Positions 27,274 to 34,947 of a stretch of 64,000 bases of DNA are shown piece by piece. The notes beneath the pieces were generated by a model. It saw only the letters and a list, made by a program, of their open reading frames with translations. It was not told the DNA's origin and did not search any database. The stretch is from W0P28-013 sp964570565 (lineage in GTDB: Bacteria; Bacteroidota; Bacteroidia; Bacteroidales; Paludibacteraceae): the NCBI GenBank assembly GCA_964570565.1, contig CAZMYT010000003.1:282507-346506 (forward strand), in the 5' to 3' direction. The position numbers and the translations under genes are program-made. Numbering within the stretch: the stretch's first letter is position 1; the number at the start of each line of letters is the position of its first letter.

Positions 27274-29316
27274 ATGAAAAAAACAGGTCTATTTTTGGCT
27301 CTATTACTCAGCATTATGAGTTGCCAAACCACTAAAACACAAACTTCTATGAGTTCTATTTCAGAAAATACTATTCAGGCAACAATTGATTCGGTGAAAG
27401 TTCATGCGCCCGAAATTGATGCAACCATGATTACACGAGGTGTAACTCATGCTGCAAAATTTTGGCAAACGACTGATGGTTCGGAAACCGAATTCTTGCA
27501 ATTTTGCGTGGCGAATTTTGCTAAAACGAACGCCGAAAAACAGCGCCTATTTTCCACGATTCAAATCAACTTGGAAACATTATTTGGCAACTACAATAAA
27601 ATAAGTGTCGACTTAAAATTACCACTACACGTAGTCGGACCCGATGTAACGCCTATGGACGAACAATTTGGTGCATTCGATCCATTTGCGCATTTTTCCG
27701 ACGACATGTTTGCCTCCAAAATAGCCTTTACCACACTACTCAACTTCCCTTTTTACACGTTGGAAGAAAAAAACAAGTTAGGCAAAACTTGGACCCGACA
27801 AGAATGGGCTTACGCACGTCTTGGCGATTTATTCAACGCGCGCATTCCTGCCGAAATTAATCAAAACATAGCTAAACAAAGCACCGAGGCCGATAGCTAT
27901 ATCTCGAACTATAACATCATGATGGGACAGTTGCGCACCGAACAAGGCCAGCAACTATTTCCTGACCAAATGGCACTCATTTCACATTGGGGATTGCGCG
28001 ATGAGCTCAAAAGCAATTATGCCAATGCCGACGGACACGGACTAGAAAAACAGCAGATGATTTACGAAGTTATGAAACACATCGTCAATCAAACTATTCC
28101 TCAGCAAGTGATTAGCAACGACACCTACACGTGGCAACCATTGTCCAATAAATTGTTTGAAAACGGAAAGCCAATCACACCAACTCCTGAGCCCAACACG
28201 CGTTACGAAAAACTTTACAATATTTACAAAGCCACCATCGCTGCGGATGCTTATTGTCCTACTTACCCCACTTACATTCAGCGTTCATTCGACCAGCAAA
28301 TGGAAGTGTCGGCTGAAGAAATAGAAACGATGTTCACCCAATTCATTGCTTCACCACAAGTTGGAGAAGTCGCCAAATTGATAGAAACTCGTTTAGGGCG
28401 CAAATTACAACCGTTTGATATTTGGTACGACGGATTTAAAAGCCGTAGTTCTATCAACGAAGACGAACTGACCGCACAAACGCGTAAACGTTATCCAAAC
28501 AAAGCTGCTTATGAACAAGATTTACCAAATCTATTAAAGCAACTTGGCTTTTCGGACGAACGCGCTCACTTCATTTGCAGCAAAATACAAGTCGATGCAT
28601 CACGCGGTGCTGGTCATGCTTGGGGTGCACAAATGAAATCAGACAAATCGCGTCTACGCACGCGGATTGCTGCCGACGGCATGGATTACAAAGGCTACAA
28701 CATTGCTACGCACGAATTTGGACACAATGTGGAGCAAACCATCACGCTTAACAACGTGGATTACTACCTCATGAATGGTGTTCCAAGCACCGCTTTCACC
28801 GAAGCGTTGGCATTTGTGTTTCAAAAACGCGACCTCGCTTTACTGGGTTATAAAAACAACGCCACCAATCAAGCAGATTTACAAACACTCGATATTTTTT
28901 GGGGCTGTTACGAAATCATGGGCGTTTCGCTCGTCGATTTATACACGTGGCAATGGCTTTACCAACATCCTGATGCCACGGTGGAAGATTTAAAAGCAAC
29001 CATCATCACCAACGCCAAAACCATTTGGAACAAATACTATGCACCGATTTTAGGCGAACAAAATTCGCCGATTTTGGCCATCTATTCGCACATGATTGAT
29101 ATTCCTTTGTATCTGCCAAATTATCCATACGGGCATATCATCGAATTTCAATTGGAAAACCAAGTACACGGTAAAAATTTGGGTGACGAAATTCAACGCA
29201 TTTATCCAGTGGGTAAACTGACACCAAATTACTGGATGCAACACGCCGTAGGACACGATGTATCGACCACGCCACTACTGGAAGCCACCAGCAAAGCACT
29301 CAAAACCATCCATTAA
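27274..29316 (+). CDS. lipoprotein zinc metallopeptidase-like protein
   Basis: A 680-residue protein with a lipoprotein signal (LFLALLLSIMSC). The catalytic zinc motif HEFGH occurs at residues 480-484 (NIATHEFGHNVEQT), and a downstream Glu510 in FTEALAF is a good third ligand, the gluzincin layout of M3-like peptidases. Upstream are long helical stretches. I do not recognise a named subfamily. It lies 14 bp after the SDR gene and is closed by a terminator. It is probably periplasm- or surface-facing. Confidence 0.75.
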   Translation: MKKTGLFLALLLSIMSCQTTKTQTSMSSISENTIQATIDSVKVHAPEIDATMITRGVTHAAKFWQTTDGSETEFLQFCVANFAKTNAEKQRLFSTIQINLETLFGNYNKISVDLKLPLHVVGPDVTPMDEQFGAFDPFAHFSDDMFASKIAFTTLLNFPFYTLEEKNKLGKTWTRQEWAYARLGDLFNARIPAEINQNIAKQSTEADSYISNYNIMMGQLRTEQGQQLFPDQMALISHWGLRDELKSNYANADGHGLEKQQMIYEVMKHIVNQTIPQQVISNDTYTWQPLSNKLFENGKPITPTPEPNTRYEKLYNIYKATIAADAYCPTYPTYIQRSFDQQMEVSAEEIETMFTQFIASPQVGEVAKLIETRLGRKLQPFDIWYDGFKSRSSINEDELTAQTRKRYPNKAAYEQDLPNLLKQLGFSDERAHFICSKIQVDASRGAGHAWGAQMKSDKSRLRTRIAADGMDYKGYNIATHEFGHNVEQTITLNNVDYYLMNGVPSTAFTEALAFVFQKRDLALLGYKNNATNQADLQTLDIFWGCYEIMGVSLVDLYTWQWLYQHPDATVEDLKATIITNAKTIWNKYYAPILGEQNSPILAIYSHMIDIPLYLPNYPYGHIIEFQLENQVHGKNLGDEIQRIYPVGKLTPNYWMQHAVGHDVSTTPLLEATSKALKTIH

Positions 29317-29331
29317 TCTAGCACATACAAC

Positions 29332-29370
29332 AAGCCCCATCTAGTTATCACAACTCGATGGGGCTTTTAC
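29332..29370 (+). terminator. rho-independent terminator after the metallopeptidase gene
   Basis: Perfect 10-bp stem AAGCCCCATC / GATGGGGCTT (29332-29341, 29357-29366) followed by TTTT. Confidence 0.85.
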
Positions 29371-29428
29371 TTTCAATTTTTGGCAGTTTAGTTTTTTGGT
29401 AAATACCTACCACATATTTACACCTATT

Positions 29429-30415
29429 TTACTTGATAATCTTGACCGTTTGATTACCACATTTCAGCACATAAACACCAGTCGCTAATGTCGATGTATT
29501 AATACGTGATTCATTAGTTGACAACACTTTAACACCCGCTAACGTATAAATTTCAACAGGTGCTTGTGCGTTGGTTACTTCTACATAATCGACAAATGGA
29601 TTTGGATACACCGTTATTTTTTGAGCCATCAACTCGCTCACATCCGTTGTTTTTGGAACAGCTACTTTCAACTTATCCATAGCAAAATAGGTAGCGGTAT
29701 TTGAAAAACCATAGGACATATCGGTAGAACTCACCGAAAAAGAGATGCCCCCAACTCGACCTAATGAACTCATATCGAACCATTCCCAGGTATTATTTAT
29801 CGTCCACTCCGCTGGATTTTCAGAACGATAGTCCGCTAAATAAAACGAGACCGTTTGTCCTGTAGGCGCAAAGGACGCATCCAACGCTTCGGCTTTTAAC
29901 ACAAACGAGTCGCCAGCAGCAAATTTTCGCGCATACGCATCGCCTTGCGTAATGGCTTTGTACGCCATCGGATTATTGCACACATACATGCCTACCGCAT
30001 CGTATTGTTCGCCCGTGTTGAAAATCACTTGATTGGAACTCGTTGAGTTCAACATCGAATAATACTCCGAATAATAGCCCAACACATACGGCGTGCCTAC
30101 ACCATCAACACCGCCACGCGCCATACAACCAAAATAACCGCTGTCGGCAGCTACTTTACACACCGTAAATCCTTCGTACGACATACCACCATAACTCTGT
30201 CCGCTTGGCAAATGTGACAAACCAAACACTTGCGATTCAATGTAGCCGTAATCGGTTTCGTTGTACGTTTCGGTCCACGCATCGACAGCATTAAACGTAA
30301 AAGTAGCTGGATTGGTTGGGGTAGTTAAATCCAACGTAATCGTATCGCCAGGCGCATACGCAAACACATTGACAACTAAAAATGTCATCAAACAAAATGT
30401 AATTAATTTTTTCAT
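29429..30415 (-). CDS. DUF4465 protein with T9SS sorting domain
   Basis: About 328 residues. A signal peptide (MKKLITFCLMTFLVVNVFA) is followed by a DUF4465-like beta-sandwich (about 25-255; e.g. SYGGMSYEGFTVCKV, FNTGEQYDAVGMYVCN, WEWFDMSSLGRVGGISFSVS) and a C-terminal type A sorting domain (ITVYPNPFVDYVEVTNAQ, ending GNQTVKIIK). Proteins with DUF4465 recur in Bacteroidota vitamin B12 transport loci (family knowledge, moderately sure). Here it lies 57 bp behind nrdG, inside a transcript led by a cobalamin riboswitch, so a role in surface cobamide capture is a reasonable inference. Start at the ATG before MKKLITF. Confidence 0.8.
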   Translation of the reverse strand: MKKLITFCLMTFLVVNVFAYAPGDTITLDLTTPTNPATFTFNAVDAWTETYNETDYGYIESQVFGLSHLPSGQSYGGMSYEGFTVCKVAADSGYFGCMARGGVDGVGTPYVLGYYSEYYSMLNSTSSNQVIFNTGEQYDAVGMYVCNNPMAYKAITQGDAYARKFAAGDSFVLKAEALDASFAPTGQTVSFYLADYRSENPAEWTINNTWEWFDMSSLGRVGGISFSVSSTDMSYGFSNTATYFAMDKLKVAVPKTTDVSELMAQKITVYPNPFVDYVEVTNAQAPVEIYTLAGVKVLSTNESRINTSTLATGVYVLKCGNQTVKIIK

Positions 30416-30472
30416 GTTGTTACAATTTAAAAAGTAAATAAAATAATATATCGAATTCATAATGAACTACTT

Positions 30473-30940
30473 TCACTTCCAAAAACAGGCGGTTATATCT
30501 TCCAATGTACCTGCTTCAGTGATTTTATACAACCGCTGATTGGTCGTTTTATGATTCAGTCCGCCAAGTTCAGGCACATATGGCCCCAATTTGACATAAT
30601 CGAACCACTGATTATCAAACGCTTCAGGCAACGTTTGTTTTCCTGAATACCAACCGACTTTCAGCTTGAATGCGGATTGTGTTTTCACCCAACGCGCCAA
30701 CTCCGCCACGGCGTGCGGCTCTCTATCGCCACCCATAAAACAGACACACGTAATGGTTTTACCGTATGTTTGCAACAGTTCGTCCAATGCCTGTTCCGTG
30801 AGTGGATTTCCCACATCGTCCATCAAATAGGCACTATGGCAACCCACACACCGATTGGGACAATTGGAAATATTAATAGCCAGCGTTACTTCGTTGGGCA
30901 GTTCCTGAAATACCACATCGTAATCGGCATATTTTAGCAT
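30473..30940 (-). CDS. nrdG: anaerobic ribonucleotide reductase activating protein
   Basis: A 155-residue radical SAM enzyme that makes the glycyl radical on NrdD. The Fe-S motif CPNRCVGC (Cys27, Cys31, Cys34) is the NrdG-type C-x3-C-x2-C, followed by CVCFMGGDREP (SAM-binding GGD). Length is standard. Its start overlaps the end of nrdD by 7 bp. Confidence 0.97.
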   Translation of the reverse strand: MLKYADYDVVFQELPNEVTLAINISNCPNRCVGCHSAYLMDDVGNPLTEQALDELLQTYGKTITCVCFMGGDREPHAVAELARWVKTQSAFKLKVGWYSGKQTLPEAFDNQWFDYVKLGPYVPELGGLNHKTTNQRLYKITEAGTLEDITACFWK

Positions 30941-33042
30941 GTTTCGCCTGCCTCCATTTTTGCATAATGACGCTTGGCAGCTTCCTTTTGACGAGCAGCC
31001 GAAAAGTTGCTAACGCGTTTCATATAACCAATAATGCGCGTCAAATAATCCACATTCTGACTGCGACACGAAGGGCATTCGTGCAAATACCGTTTATCGA
31101 TACAACCGCACTCGTTACAAATCGTATTCGGAATATTGAAGGTAAAATAGTTGCACCCTTCGGTAGCTGCCACGCGCAACAAATGGCGGTATTGTGGTTC
31201 GCTCAAATGCTCTTCCAAATTCAGATGTAACGCCGAGCCGCCAGTTAAATGTTCGATGTATTTTTTGCCATGTAAACGGAATTTATCCAACACATTGAGC
31301 GATGTATCTTCCACCGCATAGAAATAGCTATTGTAACAATCGCGTGGCACAAAATAGCCATCTTCTTTATCCCATTTAGCGTGTTTTACGCCCACATTTT
31401 CAGCCGGAATCATTTCGCAATTGAACATCACATCTTTGCTACGGTATTTCTTATTGTATGTTTCCACAATGCCTAAAACACCTTGCACAAACGTGGTATA
31501 TTTTTCGTTATCACTAATTTCAATACCGAGAAATTCAGCCGCTTCCACCAAGCCATTGACCCCAATGGTTAAATACTGACGACCAATGTTGATATAACCC
31601 GCATCGAACAGAGGCAACATGCCTTTAGCTTGTAACTGTTTCAGATTTTCGTTGTAGCCGAGTTGTACTTTGTGCGTCAAATCCACCACATCCGACAAAT
31701 ACGTTTGATACGGAATACCCATTTTCACCGCATGCTGAATGCAGCGATTGAGATTGATGGTGAGCACGCTTTTGGAACCTGTGGACACGCCGCCAGCTCC
31801 CAACGTATAACTAAAGCCGTTGTCGGTAATCTCGTTGCGCAAACGGCAGCAACTACTCAACGAATCGGCATTATCGCTCAAATACGTGAAAAACGAATGA
31901 CCTTCGGCGTACATTTTAGCGGTAAAATCGGCATACTCTTTATCTTTAACATCGCCATTTTCGGCGAGCAACGCCATAGTTTCCACAGGAAAGGTAAGCA
32001 CCGTTTTAGTGCGTTCCTTGTTGAACCACTGCATAAACCGTTTTTGAAGCCAGTTGAGCGATTCCCAATGTGGCTTTTCGCCATTCGGGAAATAGAAGTT
32101 TTCGAATAAACTCTCGAAATAGTAACGATCGTAATAAGCAATATTCCAAAAAACGGCTTGGAAATTGCGCGCGCCAGTAGGTTGATTAATCGAATAGACA
32201 ATTTGTTCGAAACAATCGGAAATCACCTTATCCAACGTGCGTTGTTTTTTCGATAAATCGACCACTTTATCGGCGTTTTTGTAGTAATCATCACCAAATT
32301 CAAGCTCGATAAAATAGTTCATGTACATCAAAAATTCGGGCGTGGCGCACGCACCGCTCAACATACTCGACACGATGAATACCATGTTGACAAAACCGCC
32401 ACAAAACGACTTTAAATTGGTCGGTGGCGTGGAGTTACCACCAATGGACAACGTGCCACCAATCAACCACGGATACATGGTAATGCTGGCGCAATAGTTG
32501 GCCAAACTGGTTTCGTCGTTTTTATAAATCACGTGTTGATTCAACAAACTCAAGTATTTGTCGGACAGCTCTTTGCCATACATATCTTTGAGTCGGTCGG
32601 TTAACAAACGACGATTGAGGCGAATAAAATTAGGTTTGGGTAATTCGCCTATCAACGTGGCAATATTTTTCTTGTCCACGTTCGCGTTCGCATCAAACTT
32701 ACTACCTGTAGCGGCATTGGTAGCCTCGCAATAATCGATGAGAAATTCGAGTTTGTCACGCGTTTCACGATCTTCGGAATGACTTTGGCGATAGAGCATA
32801 AACGACTTAGCCACCGCATAATACTGCTCCGCCATCAGTGCCATTTCCACTTGGTTTTGAACCTCTTCCACACTCATGCCATTGGAAATATTGAGCCGAC
32901 TAAGCACAGCCGTCATCACCTCTTGCGACGCAAAACTGCCAACCGACAGAAACGCTTTAGCAATGGCATTTTTAATTTTGTCAATCGAAAAAACGGCGCG
33001 TGTGCCATTACGTTTGACAATGAAAATTTCTGTTGAATTCAT
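30934..33042 (-). CDS. nrdD: anaerobic (class III) ribonucleoside-triphosphate reductase
   Basis: Large subunit of the oxygen-sensitive, B12-independent ribonucleotide reductase. The 702 residues begin with an ATP-cone (VKRNGTRAVFSIDKIKNAI), then the catalytic barrel, a C-terminal zinc site CNECGC...CPSC, and the glycyl radical motif RIIGY with Gly672. Its start is about 190 nt downstream of a cobalamin riboswitch and 30 nt after a short leader reading frame. Regulation by B12 implies that the cell also has a B12-dependent (class II) reductase elsewhere; this is inference. Confidence 0.98.
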   Translation of the reverse strand: MNSTEIFIVKRNGTRAVFSIDKIKNAIAKAFLSVGSFASQEVMTAVLSRLNISNGMSVEEVQNQVEMALMAEQYYAVAKSFMLYRQSHSEDRETRDKLEFLIDYCEATNAATGSKFDANANVDKKNIATLIGELPKPNFIRLNRRLLTDRLKDMYGKELSDKYLSLLNQHVIYKNDETSLANYCASITMYPWLIGGTLSIGGNSTPPTNLKSFCGGFVNMVFIVSSMLSGACATPEFLMYMNYFIELEFGDDYYKNADKVVDLSKKQRTLDKVISDCFEQIVYSINQPTGARNFQAVFWNIAYYDRYYFESLFENFYFPNGEKPHWESLNWLQKRFMQWFNKERTKTVLTFPVETMALLAENGDVKDKEYADFTAKMYAEGHSFFTYLSDNADSLSSCCRLRNEITDNGFSYTLGAGGVSTGSKSVLTINLNRCIQHAVKMGIPYQTYLSDVVDLTHKVQLGYNENLKQLQAKGMLPLFDAGYINIGRQYLTIGVNGLVEAAEFLGIEISDNEKYTTFVQGVLGIVETYNKKYRSKDVMFNCEMIPAENVGVKHAKWDKEDGYFVPRDCYNSYFYAVEDTSLNVLDKFRLHGKKYIEHLTGGSALHLNLEEHLSEPQYRHLLRVAATEGCNYFTFNIPNTICNECGCIDKRYLHECPSCRSQNVDYLTRIIGYMKRVSNFSAARQKEAAKRHYAKMEAGETC

Positions 33043-33072
33043 CTGATTCTGGTTTATAGTAATTGTAATAAG

Positions 33073-33192
33073 TCACCATAAACTTCCGAAGCGAACGGAC
33101 GTACGAATAACCTGCAAACACGCGTTTGCTAAGTCACATCGTAGAAAAAAGACTGTAAGAATCATGCGGACAAACATGTCCTCAGGGTTCAT
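33073..33192 (-). CDS. candidate 39-codon leader ORF between the riboswitch and nrdD
   Basis: Directly behind the riboswitch an ATG (complement of 33190-33192) opens a frame of 39 codons beginning MNPEDMFVRM and ending in TGA 30 nt before nrdD. A GAGGAA purine block precedes the ATG by about 8 nt and lies in a hairpin loop like the one before btuB. No homology is recognised, and the frame could also be the decayed start of another B12-regulated gene. Reported as a candidate only. Confidence 0.3.
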   Translation of the reverse strand: MNPEDMFVRMILTVFFLRCDLANACLQVIRTSVRFGSLW

Positions 33193-33215
33193 GCGCTCTA
33201 TTCCTCGAAAGCGTG
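33193..33215 (-). promoter_or_regulatory. hairpin with CGAGGAA loop downstream of the nrdD riboswitch
   Basis: Imperfect stem around a CGAGGAA loop (minus strand; loop complement at 33201-33207). The same loop sequence is found in the btuB leader at 41702-41708. It may expose or hide a ribosome binding site in response to cobalamin. Confidence 0.5.
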
Positions 33216-33228
33216 ATAAAACAAAAGC

Positions 33229-33422
33229 ATTTGGCAGGTCTTCTGACTTACTCCCGTAATTGAACGCCTTCCCGTCAATAATTGACAGTGGCAAAAGTGT
33301 TGTTCAATACGTTTCCTTAATTATCAATTGTTAACTATCAATTGTCAATTAAAGAATGAGCTTACAGCAGCGGGTCTGTTCAGGATTTACACCTGATTCT
33401 CTATTATTTTTGTACCGCGAAA
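33229..33422 (-). ncRNA. cobalamin riboswitch upstream of nrdD
   Basis: On the minus strand the conserved cobalamin blocks occur in order: AATCAGGTGTAAATCCTGAA, then CAGACCCGCTGCTGTAAG, then GCCACTGTCA, GGGAAGGC, and the closing AAGTCAGAAGACCTGCC. The fold binds adenosyl- or other cobalamins and in Bacteroidota usually represses translation or transcription of downstream genes. A variable arm is filled by a run of 7-bp repeats. The downstream genes are nrdD, nrdG and a DUF4465 protein. Confidence 0.93.
33316..33350 (-). repeat. five 7-bp degenerate tandem repeats inside the riboswitch
   Basis: Read on the minus strand: AATTGAC, AATTGAT, AGTTAAC, AATTGAT, AATTAAG. They lie between the CTGCTGTAAG and GCCACTG blocks, a peripheral part of the riboswitch. 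Confidence 0.65.
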
Positions 33423-33459
33423 CGATACAAAAACCAAACACTGTACATTAAATACGCTG

Positions 33460-33467
33460 CAAAGATA
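33460..33467 (-). promoter_or_regulatory. -7 box TATCTTTG for the riboswitch-nrdDG transcript
   Basis: Complement reads TATCTTTG about 38 bp before the conserved riboswitch begins. A TTTG lies 17 bp upstream (33485-33488), slightly short of the usual 19-20 bp spacing. Confidence 0.55.
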
Positions 33468-33488
33468 GTATAAAAACCAAAATGCAAA

Positions 33489-33713
33489 TCGAAAAAATAG
33501 AATTAGTTATCAACATCATTCACACCAACACCGAAATGCACCTTAAAACTTGGCGTTACAACGAGTTAAAAGAAGTTGCTTCTTTTTTTGTAAAAAGATG
33601 TTAGAATTTTACAATAAATACGTACATTCGTGGCATTGTTTTGTAAGCGCAGTTTCCAACTAACGAATTTAACCAGATTAAAAATCCATTAGACAAATTA
33701 ATAAATTGGATAT
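33489..33713. other. intergenic DNA without a recognisable gene
   Basis: AT-rich sequence between the nrdD promoter and the first cassette-like element. No credible coding frame, RNA or terminator is visible on either strand. Confidence 0.4.
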
Positions 33714-33828
33714 GCGCCATAACATTAAATTTACATAAAATAATAAGACGCTGATTATAAATGTGTTGTATTTTTCATAAAGTAAATATATGCGCCACAT
33801 TATGGCGTATACACAGATGTTAGCGCCA
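33714..33828 (+). repeat. attC-like element 0, AT-rich, left edge of the cassette-like array
   Basis: Starts GCGCCATAAC and ends GTTAGCGCCA. Pairing inside includes CGCCATAA (33715-33722) with TTATGGCG (about 33800-33807) and ATTTAC with GTAAAT. Its sequence is unlike elements 1 and 2, but its last ten bases are the exact complement of the first ten of element 1. Confidence 0.4.
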
Positions 33829-33849
33829 ATTATAAAAAAATAAAAAGAT

Positions 33850-34725
33850 ATGAGTATTGACATTCGAAATTCTAAAATTAAACCATTGATTGCTAACTTA
33901 CTTCGAATAAATATTGGAAGATATTTAAAGACAAGTGATTATACCCATTTGGCAATTGAACATAATTTTGACAAAGCTTGGGAATCAGCTAACGAAGAAA
34001 TTAGACGACGAAGTAGTGTCGTTTTTATAGGTTTTGACAACACTGGAGATTATGAAGAAGCATTTCAGTTACTTTTAGACTCAGTTTGGAGTCAAGACAA
34101 ACCAAGTTTCTTTGAACTCTTAGAGATAACTCTTAAAGATTATATTCGTTGGGACAAAGCAAAAACGGATTTAAGTAAAATTCTTGAAAATCTAGAACAA
34201 CTTGGCATGTCGACCAACCAACTTGACAGCCTAAAAACAACAAAGAAAATTCCAATGTCAACTTCACAATCTGACATACCTGAGAAACAAATTGAATTCA
34301 ATCAAGCAATTGCTAAATTAGACGAAAAACTATGTTTTATAATCATGCCTTTTACTGACAAGTTAAATCCAATTTACGAAAGCATTATAAAACCGGTTGT
34401 AAAAGACTTAAAACTTAATTGCTTAAGGGCAGACGAAATTTTCACTTCAAAACCAATAGTAGAGGAAATTTGGGAAAACATAAAAAAGGCTAGATTTCTA
34501 ATTGCGGATTTGACAGACAGAAACCCTAATGTTTTTTATGAACTTGGACTAGCACATGCACTAAATAAGAATGTAATTCTTTTAACCCAAGACATTCAAG
34601 ATGTTCCATTTGATTTGAGACATTATCGAATTATTGTATATCAAGACAGTATTTCAGGAGCCGACAAACTTAAAAGTACACTTAAAGGATTCATAAACGA
34701 ACAAATTAACGGAAAGAAAAAATAA
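33850..34725 (+). CDS. protein with C-terminal nucleoside-deoxyribosyltransferase/TIR-like domain
   Basis: A 291-residue protein. Residues 1-115 form a helical domain without a clear name (YTHLAIEHNFDKAWESANEE, then FELLEITLKDYIRW), reminiscent of N-terminal adaptor domains in bacterial conflict proteins. Residues 160-280 form a Rossmann-like domain: CFIIMPFTDKLNPIYESI, ADEIFTSKPIVEEIWENIKK, FLIADLTDRNPNVFYELGLA (Glu231 a plausible catalytic residue), NVILLTQ. This fold cleaves N-glycosidic bonds in nucleotides or NAD in relatives. A role in phage defence is an inference from fold and context. The gene is alone in the first cassette-like unit, and its stop codon lies within the unit-terminal inverted repeat. 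Confidence 0.65.
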   Translation: MSIDIRNSKIKPLIANLLRINIGRYLKTSDYTHLAIEHNFDKAWESANEEIRRRSSVVFIGFDNTGDYEEAFQLLLDSVWSQDKPSFFELLEITLKDYIRWDKAKTDLSKILENLEQLGMSTNQLDSLKTTKKIPMSTSQSDIPEKQIEFNQAIAKLDEKLCFIIMPFTDKLNPIYESIIKPVVKDLKLNCLRADEIFTSKPIVEEIWENIKKARFLIADLTDRNPNVFYELGLAHALNKNVILLTQDIQDVPFDLRHYRIIVYQDSISGADKLKSTLKGFINEQINGKKK

Positions 34726-34726
34726 C

Positions 34727-34863
34727 TGGCGCTAACACACGCCTATGTTCACAGGCTGGCTGACGTGCACTTAGCGGGTTTTGCGCCCGCATTCGCCTTG
34801 TCGCTGTGCGACAGTGAACGCTCCCGCAAACCGCCCGTGCCCATAGCCTCGGTCGTGATGCAC
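34727..34863 (+). repeat. attC-like element 1, long imperfect palindrome
   Basis: A GC-richer element beginning TGGCGCTAAC and ending GTGATGCAC. The arms pair imperfectly along nearly the whole length: GCCTATGTTCACAGGCTGG near 34741 with the complement of CCGCCCGTGCCCATAGCC; AGCGGGTTTTGCG with CGCAAACCGC; and TTCGCCTTGTCGC with GCGACAGTGAA at the tip. It shares GTGCGACAGTGAA, CTCCCGCAAACCG and GCCCATAGCCTCGGTCGT with element 2. Confidence 0.7.
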
Positions 34864-34879
34864 AAGCAAAAAAACAGCG

Positions 34880-34925
34880 TCTTATTGACGAAAATTACTA
34901 ATATTTTGATTTTTCGTCAATAAGA
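34880..34925. promoter_or_regulatory. 15-bp perfect inverted repeat at the ATPase promoter
   Basis: TCTTATTGACGAAAA (34880-34894) and its exact complement (34911-34925) flank 16 bp. The right arm ends 2 bp before the -7 box and the repeat covers the expected -33 region, so it is placed like an operator. It could also form an RNA or DNA hairpin. Confidence 0.65.
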
Positions 34926-34927
34926 GT

Positions 34928-34935
34928 TATCTTTG
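34928..34935 (+). promoter_or_regulatory. -7 box TATCTTTG for the ATPase gene
   Basis: Exact match 12 bp before the ATG of the AAA/DUF4143 gene, giving a very short leader. This unit therefore carries its own promoter. Confidence 0.6.
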
Positions 34936-34947
34936 CAATAAAAAAGT

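Noticed and set aside
31663..32109. Plus-strand frame of 148 codons opposite nrdD
   Set aside because: Antisense to a highly conserved enzyme, with no support of its own.
33193..33294. Longer version of the leader ORF starting inside the riboswitch (to 33294)
   Set aside because: Its extra codons lie within conserved riboswitch sequence; only the part behind the CGAGGAA hairpin is kept as a candidate.
34880..34925. 15-bp inverted repeat as transposon ends
   Set aside because: The arms are only 16 bp apart with no transposase between or near them; the promoter position fits an operator better.
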